Assembly (NCBI GenBank): GCA_001586965.3
Contig: LUCW03000257.1
Location: 1 to 46,205, forward strand
Reading direction: 5' to 3'
Source: Sphaeroforma sirkka
Taxonomy: Eukaryota > Opisthokonta > Ichthyosporea > Ichthyophonida
DNA length: 46,205 nt
Position 1 is the stretch's first letter; every line of letters starts with the position of its first letter. Made by a program: the position numbers and the translations under genes. This document shows positions 9,926 to 36,647 of the stretch, piece by piece. Below the pieces are notes generated by a model. The model saw only the letters and a program-made list of their open reading frames with translations. It made no database searches and was not told the origin of the DNA.

Positions 9926-12689
9926 GCCATTCTCCACGACACCCCTATTCAAATATTAGAATAGAATGTATACCGGTGATGGGGTTTATTTGCTATTTTA
10001 TATTTTATTCAGAGCACTCTGATTCCAACCTTATTCCTCTCCTAAAAACACCAATACAATTGCCGGTGCAGTACATACCGTATGTGAGCCTGTGTACCAC
10101 GGTCGTTTGATCAGAATACCTACACAGCCCACCCAAATCCCCACTGAACCTCTCATTCTAAACACATCAATGTATTTGCTTGCACAATACATACCGGTTG
10201 TGGGTCATTACTCTGATAATCGCAACAGAGAATATGCACCGACCACCCTAACCCCCCACCAAACACCTCTCCAAGTACGAGCCAATGCAGTAGTTAGTAT
10301 ATTACATACCGGTAGTGTACTATCCCCCCGGTAATCATAGCAGTAGACCCACTGTTCGCCTGCGAGCGCACTGGGCTTGTGCATCAACGCGTATGATGTG
10401 AACAGGTCAAGGAATTGCTCGCTAGACAGAGCACGGCCTGATTGTGTGAAATCGGTGGACACAGTGACGTATCGTGTACCAACTACGGGTTTTGTTATAG
10501 CCGCCGAGTAGGATGCCAAGCATTCCCCTCCATCCACGCCACCATCTGGAGAGGTACAAGTGTATATATATATATACATATATATGAGTGAGTTTGCGTA
10601 GGAACGTGTTAAGTATGCATATACACGTATATGTGCAGTGTGTACTAATGTCTGCAAAGATAAATCAATCCGTAAGAATTCGTGAATTCTTTAAAAAATT
10701 GAAGTTTTAGAGCTTCAAAAGGCCTCTTTTTTTAAGAACATTTATATCGTATTGTCGGTTGTACAAACACTTCATGCTATGTAATTGGCGAATTGAACTG
10801 GGCGTGCTTCTAGTTTAGCATGATGTACATCAGCGTTTCTGTATATGAGCGCTATCTCGATATCTGATAATGCGGATATGGTTGACGCCGCCCCATACTA
10901 TGCTACTCGTTATATTGAACGACATTGTTGCATTTATATGCTTTTATGGATATGTGCACGTGGGTGTTTATGAACGCTAGCACTATGTGCGTTCTCTTGG
11001 ACAATTGCACTCATAATTGTCACCTAAACAGCCCACTCTCTGTTTCAGTCTTATTACTTTTGCAGAGGTGTGTGTAGAAAAATTAAGTCTGCTGGTACAA
11101 ACGGATGTGTACATGTAGGTGTGAAACTCTAGATGTGTGCGCATTGATATGAATCTCTGGGAGTTAGGATATTTCAGTACTGGAAACAACAAAATATTAT
11201 AGTAAAGTTTCATGCTTGCATGTATATAATCATATGACTACGATTGCATATTGGCCTAGGAATGCGTATGCATGTATATAAATGTGGCAATTGTACTACA
11301 AGTGTGCCAGCAGGCATGCGCGTCAGCAACTGTATACATATGATTCCACTACACGGTTCGTTGTATCAGGTTTGATATGTTCACACGAGCGAGCCGCAGA
11401 AACGGAAGGCTGAATAGGGCACAATGTTTTAGTGAGAAATCATATAGCAGAAAGCATTAGATCACCATTGTTTCCACACAGGATAAACCGTAGGCTGGTT
11501 GGGTTGTTACAGTAGCCGCCTCAGGTTGCATTGCAGGACCCGAAGAGGACTTTAAGAACCTCTTCGGAATGGCTAGGTGGACTGTTAGCGTCCTGTAGTG
11601 AAACTGTGTTCGACTTCAGCCGTATACCAACGGATCATTTGTTCGTCACTTCTAGACTACCACCAAACCAATCAGCAAATCACATCATTACCACACCTGT
11701 ACTTCAATAGTCGCGACTATGAACACCTGTATACAAATTCGTGCCCAGAGACACCCTTATACATATATCTACCCAAAAACATCTACCTAAAATTGTACAT
11801 ATACACCCGAAGAGGAACAGCGTACCAATCGGTACACAGGGGTTATACATACCCGGCTGGATTTCCACTATAAACTTGACGTTTTCTCCTAAATTTTCAA
11901 GGTACAGCAATGACGCGAGGCACATTTGGTACGGGATCCAATCGAGCATAAGCAGATGCCTCCCCGTTACTTGTGATGCTGGGACATCGTCAGGCGTATT
12001 GGTGAGCAGAGCATGGAATGCATGTGCATCCACATGTCGGTACCGGTCCATAGGTCTACAAAAGGTTCGAGAGATGGATGTACTCTCAAATTCGAAGCAT
12101 GTGGTGTACTATCGATGATAGCAATTCTGTCAAAAACACACACGAAAAAGCGAAGATGCGTCGAATGCTATGCTAAACGTACCATAGAATACCGAACGCA
12201 CGCACTACTTTTGGTATAAATGATTTGTGGCACATATGAGCACACAGAAACCATCCCACAATCGTACCGGTCAGCTGTAGCCCGCTCAAGTGCCGTGAAG
12301 AAACTCTGAGGTTCCGATTTGTACAAACTCACAGTTTGCTGCCTAGCCGTGACATACGCACGATCTCTGGTTATCATATTCTCAGCCTTGAAAGGAATTT
12401 TAGTTGTGTTAACAACCGAGCATATGATGTATTCATCCTTGCCCAATATCGCTGCCTGTTCGTCAGACACCTTTTTCAGTACATTGGATAGCCCCTGTCC
12501 CCGGTATGCTAGAGCAGCAAGGTGTATTAAAGGATGAGTAGCACGAAAAGCATAAAATGAGAAAACACAGGAATACATTCATGGTAGTTGAGGGAATAAA
12601 GTCAGTGCAGCCAAACTGCGTACTAAGCAATACTTCTTAAACAGAACAGGGTATTCAATCAACCAGTCGACAAAATCACATTCGAGGAT

Positions 12690-12722
<33 letters not shown>

Positions 12723-12825
12723 TATCTATATATATATATATATATATGTAAACACGTACACATATAATTCTAATTCTAAATATACAATATATATATATAT
12801 ATGTATAAATATAAATACGTAGTTG

Positions 12826-12891
<66 letters not shown>

Positions 12892-14397
12892 GACAGAAAA
12901 CATCATTTATGTACCTCTGTATCGAATTGTACAATGTATAGACATACCCGGATGGATGCGAGTTGCCTGTTCAAGGATTCTCTTCGGAGAGTCTTGGGCC
13001 CTTGGCATGAGCCACATACTGACCAGTCCCACCAGTTTCCCGTTCATTTCAACGCCCATCACACGTCGATGCGGATCAACTACCCAGTCCAGAAACACTG
13101 AGTAAAATAAAAAGGATCCAATTGAGATCATTGGGGTGCTCCTAATTTGTCTGTTCAATTTACCTGTCTCTCTTGGCGTCGAATCGAATACCCGAACCAA
13201 CTATATTGAGATGTAGTAGGTCTCTGAAGAGGAATGAGCATATGAATACTAGAATGGTAGATGTGAACCCTAAAAACCCAGAACCCTATGACACTAATGA
13301 CGAGTGGCTGGTAGTGAATTTTCGAGAGCGATAGCCCTTCACCACGCATCATGAATTCGGATCGCTTGCCTTATCCAAAAATGTCCAAAAATAGGTAACC
13401 GGCGATCGAATTTAATAGCTTGCTCGAAGACATTGGCAGAGGTAGCTGAGTTTACTTCCGCCATATTTGCCTGTCCAGAATCTACCCATTACACGCTGGT
13501 CCAGTTCTATGCCCTGAATAGGGAAGGTATATGCTAGCGACCTACGGAGGCCAACGTTGCAAAAAGTACTTAGGAACATAGTAAGGAAGCCCAAACGTTG
13601 CTGGTGTCCTACACTTACCATATGCTTGTCTATGGAATGGATACTAATCTGCTTCTGCGCACGCACGTCAATGCTCGTGCACACTTCTGCTTTCAGCGTA
13701 TACTGGCTGAGAGCATGCGAATCCATCAGTGTGATATCAGTATGTATAAACACAGTATAATCTGTGAAGGTGGAGATTTGGTAAAGACTACCGCCTTATG
13801 ACTGCCGCCTGATGACTAACCAGGTGTACCATGACATATGTGATAGCCTAGGACCGTTTATAAAGTAAAACACATTCTAAACGATTGTATGATACTTCCT
13901 TAAAACCAATGATAGGGTACAGATCTGCATAGAATCTGGTTGATTATGGCGTTATCGCATGCCCCAGGAACAATGTGAAGCGATGCAAGTGTTTTGGCAC
14001 GAGGAGGATATATAGATTTCGGATCCGCACTGAATATGGACAGTATAAAGATCTCAACCAACCACCGAGTACTACGTTCACCTGTGTGTACTTCCTCTAG
14101 CTTGCATGTGTGCACTAGCTGACGCGTGAACGGGATCAAGTGCGACTATTCGCACTCAGTTCCCACAAACAAAAGAAACACGGAATTGAACTGCTTGAGA
14201 GGCCGATAAACAGACCCACGCAAAATTTTATTTCGGCAATACGGAGAGTATAGAAAGTAATCATTCCTTGTCACTGGGTAAACGTCATGAGAGGACCAAT
14301 GCCAGTTTGTGGTTGGCGAGTGTTCATTACAATGGTTGCTTTTCGTATGTGTGCGCGACGGTCTTCGGACAACAACCTATGTGTGTTAAGACGAGAA

Positions 14398-14455
<58 letters not shown>

Positions 14456-14592
14456 AGTAATAGCCCACACACCTTTACATATATATATATACACACGCAC
14501 ACACGCAAAAAAACAATACAACCCCCCACCCCTCCCCACACACAGACACTCAAAAAACATACACACAGACACAGACACAGACACAGACACAG

Positions 14593-14636
<44 letters not shown>

Positions 14637-14964
14637 CGACACATAATAAAACCATGTCCATACACCAACATAGATAATTTGAACTTGTATGCGGCACAAC
14701 AGCCCGTCCATTTGCTAATATGCACAACTCCCAACATATACATTTAGAGATGTGCACCAGTGAGCTCGATGCACATACGTCTGCACGTCAGTCTGTACGC
14801 AATCAGATAGTATGTGCAATTTCTTAATATATTTTCTCCGCGGCGTTTTATATAAAATCGCAAACTCGAATAGGAATGTATATATAACACGAATCGAGTT
14901 TATGTCCTCGTTCTATACATATATACATATGCATGTACATACACCTACATAAACATTTTATGTA

Positions 14965-15002
<38 letters not shown>

Positions 15003-15010
15003 TATAATAT

Positions 15011-15075
<65 letters not shown>

Positions 15076-15091
15076 TATAGATATAAATATG

Positions 15092-15169
<78 letters not shown>

Positions 15170-15274
15170 CATACCAGGTATCAAGTAGTCGTTTCCGGAA
15201 TATACATCCGATGACATCTCAACCACTGCATCGTAATCGCTTGCGACCACCTGTCGCGTTCTCACGGATCCCAT
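9390..15274 (-). CDS. GNAT N-acetyltransferase, HISAT/NAT16-like, six exons
   Basis: Minus-strand exons: 15274-15175, 13097-12948, 12508-12268, 12055-11853, 10545-10310 and 9521-9390. Every junction is GT..AG, phases agree, and the sum is 1062 nt (353 aa), close to NAT16 proteins. Residues 1-34 match the family start ([25 protein letters not shown]). Exon 2 gives [20 protein letters not shown], and the exon 2/3 joint makes [10 protein letters not shown], the acetyl-CoA pyrophosphate-binding R/Q-x-x-G-x-G/A loop. NAT16/HISAT enzymes acetylate the alpha-amino group of histidine or related amines (family knowledge); the substrate here is unknown. The last exon is the least certain: a shorter one at 9844-9785 (phase 0, 19 codons plus stop) also fits. 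An upstream ATG at 15316 would extend the N-terminus. The gene diverges from the S28 peptidase gene. Confidence 0.85.
9895..9921. repeat. (TA)n microsatellite
   Basis: Pure TA run of about 27 bp inside the last intron of the acetyltransferase gene. Confidence 0.9.
10060..10345 (-). repeat. Tandem copies of an exon 3' end plus splice donor
   Basis: The end of exon 5 of the acetyltransferase gene with its donor (CCG|GTATGTA, at 10310/10309) is followed on the minus strand by two degenerate copies with CGGTATGTA near 10190-10198 and 10075-10083. Preceding exon-like sequence (GATTA..ACCC) and following intron sequence (TGCA..ATTG) are also shared. Unit length is about 115 bp. The extra copies are decoy donors in the intron. 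Confidence 0.7.
12689..12894. repeat. (TA)n/(CA)n microsatellite cluster in intron 2
   Basis: Interrupted TA runs from 12689 are followed by a CA run of about 42 bp at 12841-12882 and more TA. It lies between exons 2 and 3 of the acetyltransferase gene. Confidence 0.9.
13396..13525 (-). pseudogene. Ghost copy of acetyltransferase exon 2 inside intron 1
   Basis: On the minus strand the decayed peptide [21 protein letters not shown] lines up with exon 2 [22 protein letters not shown] similarity also includes the exon end, where CTTCGAGCAAGCTATTAAAT matches CCTTGAACAGGCAACTCGCA ahead of the donor. The real exon 2 lies 300 bp downstream. The copy has lost its frame and splice sites, so it is probably an old internal duplication. 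Confidence 0.55.
14400..14640. repeat. (TA)n and (CA)n/(ACAGAC)n microsatellites
   Basis: TA run 14401-14452, mixed CA/CCCC stretch, ACAGAC repeats near 14565-14595, a CA run to 14621 and TA to 14636. All lie in intron 1 of the acetyltransferase gene. Open frames across them are artefacts of dinucleotide repeats. Confidence 0.92.
14958..15167. repeat. Long (TA)n microsatellite next to an exon
   Basis: Interrupted TA runs over about 210 bp, beginning eight bases behind the donor of acetyltransferase exon 1 (minus strand). The intron thus begins almost directly with TA repeat. Confidence 0.93.
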
Positions 15275-16087
15275 TGCGCTGATATCTATAAATACCGTCA
15301 CACTTGTTATACACACTCCTTGTGTAGCTCATAAGATTTTGATAAGCAACACTGGTCTTGTCTTGACGGATGCCACAACACAAAGCAGTAATCTGTAATG
15401 AGCTATTGAAATCAGGGAGCTGTATATGTAGTATCTAAATACTGTGTAGCCAATTGAGAGTAGACACACAAATAAATAAACAATTGCCTGGTCATTGGTC
15501 ACATAGCCGTATGAACGTAGTAAGGATCGTCATAACTGGTACATTCCGCAATGACTCAGGGGAGCAGGTCTTCCGAGTCGGGCAGGAGTCAGAAAAGTTA
15601 ATTTTTGAGCCGATGTCATGTGTAGTCGCTCTAGTCTGCCAATCAAAACCATCTGAAATCAAACGTGATGCAATTGTGAAAGAAACAAAAACAAAATACC
15701 GTTTCCACATTGAAAACTTGAAGTTGACACTTGAGTCTTGACACGACTTTTAATTGACATTTGACACTCTTTTAATTGACATTTGACACTGTGGTGACAC
15801 TTGTGTGTCATCACTATTTTATTTATATTTATGCTCTCTTGTTCATACATAATGTAGTTGACTATGATTTTTACAGCTTTTTCTTCTGTACAATATCACA
15901 ATATGTAAATATGCCCTAACCAGAAGTCCAAAACCCCTGCAGAACCGTGTATCATTGAACTCTCTCTCTCTCCCTCTCCCTCTGCCTTTCTACACATACA
16001 TCACATATAAATACATAGTTGCCAATCTGAGAAGATAACTAGGCAAACACATAACCACATTTTATTTTGAGTTGCTGAGTGCACACG
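15275..16087. promoter_or_regulatory. Shared intergenic region of two divergent genes
   Basis: About 810 bp separate the acetyltransferase start (minus) from the S28 peptidase start (plus), so both promoters probably lie here. A 95-codon plus frame (15454-15741) has no recognisable motif. Two exact 22-bp copies of CTTTTAATTGACATTTGACA plus CT lie at about 15748-15791. A CT-rich stretch (15959-15985) precedes the S28 start. No clear TATA box was identified. Confidence 0.4.
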
Positions 16088-30706
<14,619 letters not shown>

Positions 30707-31110
30707 TTGAAGCTAGTCTAATACCATGAATATTATAACTCAAAATATGCTAAATACCACCTAGCCTAGTTTCGAACTTTAACTATAGACGTATTTAGAT
30801 ATTATAGCGAAATGACCATTTAGAAAAGTCAGGTATTAGAGTGGAGGCCCTCGTGTATAATTTAATGGTTGTTGTAACATTGAAGGCGTTCTTCTTGATT
30901 GTAAGGGAGATCAGGGTACTACCTGTGATCTAGTGTATTCAGTTCATTTTCTCGATCCTGCCGCAGCAGCTTTATATTGCACTGCGCGTTACAGTCTGTG
31001 TATTGTGTATTTTCGTGATCAGAGACTGATACGAGTTCAAATGTACGTGTGCACAGTGCTGCTCTGTACAGTTTGTTATTTTTTTATCTGTCTTATTCTA
31101 TATTGATCTA

Positions 31111-32604
31111 TCAACAGCCTGCTGCAATGTTCTTTGTCTTCTCTTCCTTCTGTACCATTTGCTCAAGTTCATCGAACACTGCAACGAATTCGTCAACAAA
31201 TGCCTGGGCTTTGTCTGCGGCTCCTGTATCCATTACTGCACCTATGTTCACCTTTTCACCAAGAGTGTACATAGTCATACCGAATGAGCAACTTTTCCGT
31301 TGTGGGGACCATGCTGATAGTCTCTCCAGGAGCTTCCCATTGAGATACATACGCTCTGAGGGGCCTGGCACATTGCTTAATACACAGGACGATTTGCTGG
31401 CTAAGTAGTCTAGGAGAGTTTGATTACAAATATAGGGGAACAAATTTGCTACCAGTGCGACATTGGTGAAAAAGACTTTCGCGATGGGCTTTGTTTTCAT
31501 ACCCTCCATCACCGGCGCCATCTGCTTGCAAGCCACCAGCGGGTCAGAGTTGGTGACATCCATGTCGAACACGGGTGTAGCAAACTGATTCTCCATTTTT
31601 ATAGCGTGTGGACTGCTCCGCATGTTGACCATCATGGCGGCTTTGATACACTCGACTTTATTGTCTGGCTCAATTCGCGCGAACAAGCGCTGGAGAGCAC
31701 AGCTGATCACGCCCATGAAGACATCGTTTATAGACAAACCGAGCTTTCTTCGAACCGCGTTCAATCGGGATAATTCGATGGGAGTGTCCAGCATACCCAC
31801 GACCTTTCGACCGCTCACATTCTGTGTTTTGAAGGGATTCACGTCGTTCTTTGAAATGATCAACTTTCCCATGATTGGTACGGTGTACAAAGCTACAAAC
31901 AGCCAAGTAAGCCATGCGGGTGTCTGGCGTGCCTTTACAGGTGTCTTGGTCGGGGTGACCTGCTTTGGCTTTTCTACTTTAATACCCTTCACCTGCGATT
32001 CAGTCTCCAGCATGGTCATCATCATGTTGTTGAATGCGACACCATCACCTAAAATGTGATGTGCCATAAGAAGAACGCACGACATGGTGTCACCGGAGCC
32101 ATCGTCGCACTTCTCATAATTTTCAAGTATCACCATCTTCCACAACGGGCGATCAATGGGAAGATCAGCAACAATTGATCGTCCAATCCATTCCTTCAAT
32201 TCAGCACTATTTGTTGGTCTTTGCGATGCGTCGAGTAGGTCCCGATGCACATGATTTTCCTTCTTGAAATCTGTATCCTTCACCCAAAAAGGTAGGTTCT
32301 CAAATAGAGCCAGACGGTCCGTAAATCGTCTGAACCAAGGGTCTTGAATCAGCTTCTCTGTCGCAACGTTAAGATCGTCAAGAGTCCCATTACGAACTAA
32401 CATTGCGGCACTGACCATGCACTTATTGTATTCCGTATCTAGCTTCCACATGTAGTCCCCGGGTGAACAGGGCTCAGTGAGTGGTCCATATTTCTCTTTC
32501 GCGTCGCTAATAATCCTTTCCGTTCTGCCACGTATATAATAGAATGTGATAGTAGCCATTACTATTAGAAGACCGACTGAAATTGGTGCTAGATCGTACG
32601 ACAT
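31111..32604 (-). CDS. WS/DGAT-family acyltransferase (intact copy), intronless
   Basis: A single 497-codon open frame. The wax ester synthase/acyl-CoA:diacylglycerol acyltransferase signature HHILGDG (HHxxxDG) lies at residues 182-188, with PLWKM before it (153-157), SINDV (291-295) and NVPGPSE (411-417) after it, as in the two-part WES_acyltransf and C-terminal WS/DGAT domains. Residues 7-25 form a membrane helix and 231-250 a second hydrophobic stretch, so it is probably ER-anchored. Such enzymes esterify fatty alcohols or diacylglycerol with acyl-CoA to make wax esters or storage fat (family knowledge); the substrate is open. The gene runs tail-to-tail with S28, 404 bp apart. Its start is supported by an identical start in the duplicate. 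A TATAAAGC motif lies about 60 bp upstream. Confidence 0.93.
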   Translation of the reverse strand: MSYDLAPISVGLLIVMATITFYYIRGRTERIISDAKEKYGPLTEPCSPGDYMWKLDTEYNKCMVSAAMLVRNGTLDDLNVATEKLIQDPWFRRFTDRLALFENLPFWVKDTDFKKENHVHRDLLDASQRPTNSAELKEWIGRSIVADLPIDRPLWKMVILENYEKCDDGSGDTMSCVLLMAHHILGDGVAFNNMMMTMLETESQVKGIKVEKPKQVTPTKTPVKARQTPAWLTWLFVALYTVPIMGKLIISKNDVNPFKTQNVSGRKVVGMLDTPIELSRLNAVRRKLGLSINDVFMGVISCALQRLFARIEPDNKVECIKAAMMVNMRSSPHAIKMENQFATPVFDMDVTNSDPLVACKQMAPVMEGMKTKPIAKVFFTNVALVANLFPYICNQTLLDYLASKSSCVLSNVPGPSERMYLNGKLLERLSAWSPQRKSCSFGMTMYTLGEKVNIGAVMDTGAADKAQAFVDEFVAVFDELEQMVQKEEKTKNIAAGC

Positions 32605-32664
32605 CGTGTAGAAATGGACCTGTGAATGTGTGTACGAGTATTATACCGACCATGTACTTCACAT

Positions 32665-32672
32665 GCTTTATA
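32665..32672 (-). promoter_or_regulatory. TATA-like motif, left WS/DGAT copy
   Basis: TATAAAGC on the minus strand, about 60 bp ahead of the ATG at 32604. The right copy has TATAAAAG at the same place. The 85 bp ahead of the start are conserved between the copies, then the sequences part. Confidence 0.5.
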
Positions 32673-32689
32673 CCCGGTATCTGTCTTCT

Positions 32690-35066
32690 ATTACTGTATG
32701 TAGTTATGCGAATACGAGTTTGAATTTTGAAGTGACCAGTAGATACAGTATTACCCTGTATGTATCTTAGTATTACCCCTATATGTATAGTGTGGTGTAT
32801 AATCCGCAGAATAGGAAATATACATATAGATTCCCTAACTCCCGGCATCCATCACGAGTAGATTGTTGAAAATATTGCTACAGCTTTTTTTATATCACAT
32901 TTGACTGTACATTCAATACTTTTTTTCCCAAACACTTTGTCTGAATTTACAAAAAAGAAGAAACCTGGCCTCTGGTAAACGACAGTGAAATTTCCTCTTT
33001 TGAAAACAAACTATTTTAGTTCCCGACGCGTCGCGAACTCGCGATATGTCCTTCTTGGGTCAGTATCATGACGTATATCGGACTTCAGCCTGTAACAAAA
33101 TGTATGTCATCCCGAAATCTAGTTTACGACGGTCATTAAAATAATAATATCCTGTCAGGAAGTTCTCTCTACTATGTAGTATTATTTCAAAAAGGAATAT
33201 ATATATAACATCAGCGGTGAGGGTGAGAAGTCTGAAGACTTGGGACTAAGGAGTGTTTTTTTTTTAAATAGGAGTGAGCCTGTGAGAGATGATAGCCTGG
33301 CAGGTCTGAGGAGTGAGGACTCAGCCGACAGCACGACAGAGCCGATGCCGAGTGGCAAGTGAGCACTGAGCACTGAGCAGTAAGGACTGAGGACTGAGGA
33401 GCCTCCAGACGTTCAAGAGCTGAAGAGTGAAGAGCAGTGGCTTTTTGTTTTATATCAACATTTTTGTGAAGTATTGTATGTTCTCTCTTACTCTCTAGTC
33501 AAGAAAACGCATATATATCAACTTTGAACCGTTAGGTCAGAAGGGCCTACCCAAATGTTTATATAGAACTAATATTTATGATAAAAATAGTACACACTTA
33601 AATGTCTAGACCCGTAAGTTGCACCTACGAGCATACAAAGGACCGCATATGCAATGAAAGTAGAACGCAAACGTATATTTGTTCGATTCATAAAAGTTTT
33701 AACGGAAAATGGTTTGAGGTTAGCCTGTGGGCCTACGGCCTTATGTCCTACGGCTACAATCCCTACAACCTACGGCATACATGGACTCATAGTACAGATG
33801 TGTTGATATAACAAATGGCCATTTCACATTTTAAATATCTATGGATGACTACGATATGAAGATAATTTGTTATATCTAATACTTTATGTACAGATTTTTT
33901 GTATATAAAAATATCTAATAAATACGGTCATTTTTTCTTCAAAAGTGTACACAAGTTTCTGCTAAGAACTGCGCACTGCCGCATTGTATTGTGCTGTTGG
34001 GCAGTATGCTGAACTGCTGACTGCTGACTGCTGAGTGCTGAGTGCTGAGTGCTGAGTGCTGACTCCTGAGTGTGCAGCGTGCACTGTGCTGTAGCTCTCG
34101 AGTCTTGTGAGTCTATGATTGTAGTGCGCCTACATAAACGACTGCTGAGTGCGGAGTGTGCGACTGCGCAGCGATACTGGATACAATATATGTATTTTAA
34201 AAAAATGTACTGCAATTATATACATACTGAGATACTGTCGGTATTTACTCTGCGGCGGGACAGGTCGGCACTCGTGACAAGGCGTGGCTCGGGTGACTCT
34301 GAACTATGCCACTCACAAACAATGCGCATAAATATGTATTTTTTTTAAAAATCCACATATTTACACTACTCTATAAAGTTGTGAGAGAGAGCCAAGTTTG
34401 AAGTTGCAACGCAAATACATGATCCCTTAAACGTTTTAAATCAAACGTATATTTACTTCCATTTCAGTGTCCTGTGGCCCCTGCGGGCTGGGGCACTGTG
34501 GGACCAAATTCCAGGTCAGGCAATACTTTTGTCTTGACAAATTCTAAATAATATCAATTATCGAGACCAAAAGCAATAGAATAGGTGCACTATTTTAGGT
34601 CACAACATACAGGTCAAAATATACCAATATACGTCATGACCCTCTCTACTAGTGAGCGTCTATTTTTGTGGAAAACATAGCCTTCTAAAAAATTAAACAT
34701 ACAGAAAGCGATGCAAATACCGGTTTTTTTGCATTGACTGCCACTTGATGTCATCAGTGTGCATTTTTAATTTATATATTGTTTTTTTAACAGAATTTTA
34801 TTATTATATTTATTTAATATTTCGACAATATGTGTTACATAAAAATATAATAAATACACAAAAAGAACTGTACAGCAAATACATAGATCTATTTTTTTAA
34901 TTTTTAAATATCCACTGCTCTTGGAACATTGAAAGTTGGCCTCCTGTTGAACAAAGAAAATTGAAGCCGGGAGCAATGAAAACCAAAGGTATGTATCCCA
35001 TTTCCCGGATAATGTCAATAGGTACAATACAATTCACACTCTTGAATACATATGTGCGTTACTGTC
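32690..35066. other. Spacer between the inverted arms
   Basis: About 2.4 kb, AT-rich, with no convincing gene. It contains the two divergent promoter regions at its edges, purine-rich GAGGACTGAG-like repeats (33215-33435), a GCTGAGTGCTGACTGCT array (34005-34075) and T-rich stretches. Short open frames here lack motifs and codon structure. Confidence 0.6.
34005..34075. repeat. GCTGAGT/GCTGACT heptamer array
   Basis: About nine copies of a 7-bp unit (GCTGAGT or GCTGACT), in the spacer of the inverted duplication. A related purine-rich version lies at 33360-33410. Confidence 0.8.
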
Positions 35067-35082
35067 GAAGACAGATAACGGG

Positions 35083-35090
35083 TATAAAAG
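35083..35090 (+). promoter_or_regulatory. TATA-like motif, right WS/DGAT copy
   Basis: TATAAAAG, 69 bp ahead of the ATG at 35152. It is a better TATA match than the left copy, which has lost one A. Confidence 0.5.
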
Positions 35091-35151
35091 CATGTGAAGT
35101 ACATGGTCGGTATAATACTCGTACACACATTCACAGGTCCATTTCTACACA

Positions 35152-36647
35152 ATGTCGTACGATCTAGCACCAATTTCAGTCGGTCTTCTAATAGTAATGG
35201 CTACTATCACATTCTATTATATACGTGGCAGAACGGAAAGGATTATTAGCGACGCGAAAGAGAAATATGGACCACTCACTGAGCCCTGTTCACCCGGGGA
35301 CTACATGTGGAAGCTAGATACGGAATACAATAAGTGCATGGTCAGTGCCGCAATGTTAGTTCGTAATGGGACTCTTGACGATCTTAACGTTGCGACAGAG
35401 AAGCTGATTCAAGACCCTTGGTTCAGACGATTTACGGACCGTCTGGCTCTATTTGAGAACCTACCTTTTTGGGTGAAGGATACAGATTTCAAGAAGGAAA
35501 ATCATGTGCATCGGGACCTACTCGACGCATCGCAAAGACCAACAAATAGTGCTGAATTGAAGGAATGGATTGGACGATCAATTGTTGCTGATCTTCCCAT
35601 TGATCGCCCGTTGTGGAAGATGGTGATACTTGAAAATTATGAGAAGTGCGACGATGGCTCCGGTGACACCATGTCGTGCGTTCTTCTTATGGCACATCAC
35701 ATTTTAGGTGATGGTGTCGCATTCAACAACATGATGATGACCATGCTGGAGACTGAATCGCAGGTGAAGGGTATTAAAGTAGAAAAGCCAAAGCAGGTCA
35801 CCCCGACCAAGACACCTGTAAAGGCACGCCAGACACCCGCATGGCTTACTTGGCTGTTTGTAGCTTTGTACACCGTACCAATCATGGGAAAGTTGATCAT
35901 TTCAAAGAACGACGTGAATCCCTTCAAAACACAGAATGTGAGCGGTCGAAAGGTCGTGGGTATGCTGGACACTCCCATCGAATTATCCCGATTGAACGCG
36001 GTTCGAAGAAAGCTCGGTTTGTCTATAAACGATGTCTTCATGGGCGTGATCAGCTGTGCTCTCCAGCGCTTGTTCGCGCGAATTGAGCCAGACAATAAAG
36101 TCGAGTGTATCAAAGCCGCCATGATGGTCAACATGCGGAGCAGTCCACACGCTATAAAAATGGAGAATCAGTTTGCTACACCCGTGTTCGACATGGATGT
36201 CACCAACTCTGACCCGCTGGTGGCTTGCAAGCAGATGGCGCCGGTGATGGAGGGTATGAAAACAAAGCCCATCGCGAAAGTCTTTTTCACCAATGTCGCA
36301 CTGGTAGCAAATTTGTTCCCCTATATTTGTAATCAAACTCTCCTAGACTACTTAGCCAGCAAATCGTCCTGTGTATTAAGCAATGTGCCAGGCCCCTCAG
36401 AGCGTATGTATCTCAATGGGAAGCTCCTGGAGAGACTATCAGCATGGTCCCCACAACGGAAAAGTTGCTCATTCGGTATGACTATGTACACTCTCTTGGT
36501 GAAAAGGTGAACATAGGTGCAGTAATGGATACAGGAGCCGCAGACAAAGCCCAGGCATTTGTTGACGAATTCGTTGCAGTGTTCGATGAACTTGAGCAAA
36601 TGGTACAGAAGGAAGAGAAGACAAAGAACATTGCAGCAGGCTGTTGA
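35152..36647 (+). pseudogene. WS/DGAT-family acyltransferase, inverted copy with frameshift
   Basis: The protein is identical to the left copy for 448 residues, including HHILGDG. At 36491-36496 the sequence reads CTCTCT where the left copy has CTCT, a 2-bp gain. The frame then ends after LVKR at 36510. The remaining 49 codons (GEKVNIG..AAGC) continue open in another frame to the stop at 36645-36647. The product would lack the end of the C-terminal domain. Either this copy is newly broken, is still active without the tail, or the gain is an assembly error. It is head-to-head with the left copy and has the same upstream 85 bp. Confidence 0.88.

Noticed and set aside
13900..14139. Second ghost exon of the acetyltransferase gene
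   Set aside because: [17 protein letters not shown] can be laid on exon 2 but only with gaps and few identities; too weak to claim.
15454..15741. 95-codon plus frame between the divergent genes
   Set aside because: No recognisable motif, no splice context, and it lies where promoters are expected.
31622..32059. Plus-strand frames inside the WS/DGAT gene, and their mirror frames in the right copy
   Set aside because: Antisense shadows of the acyltransferase coding region.
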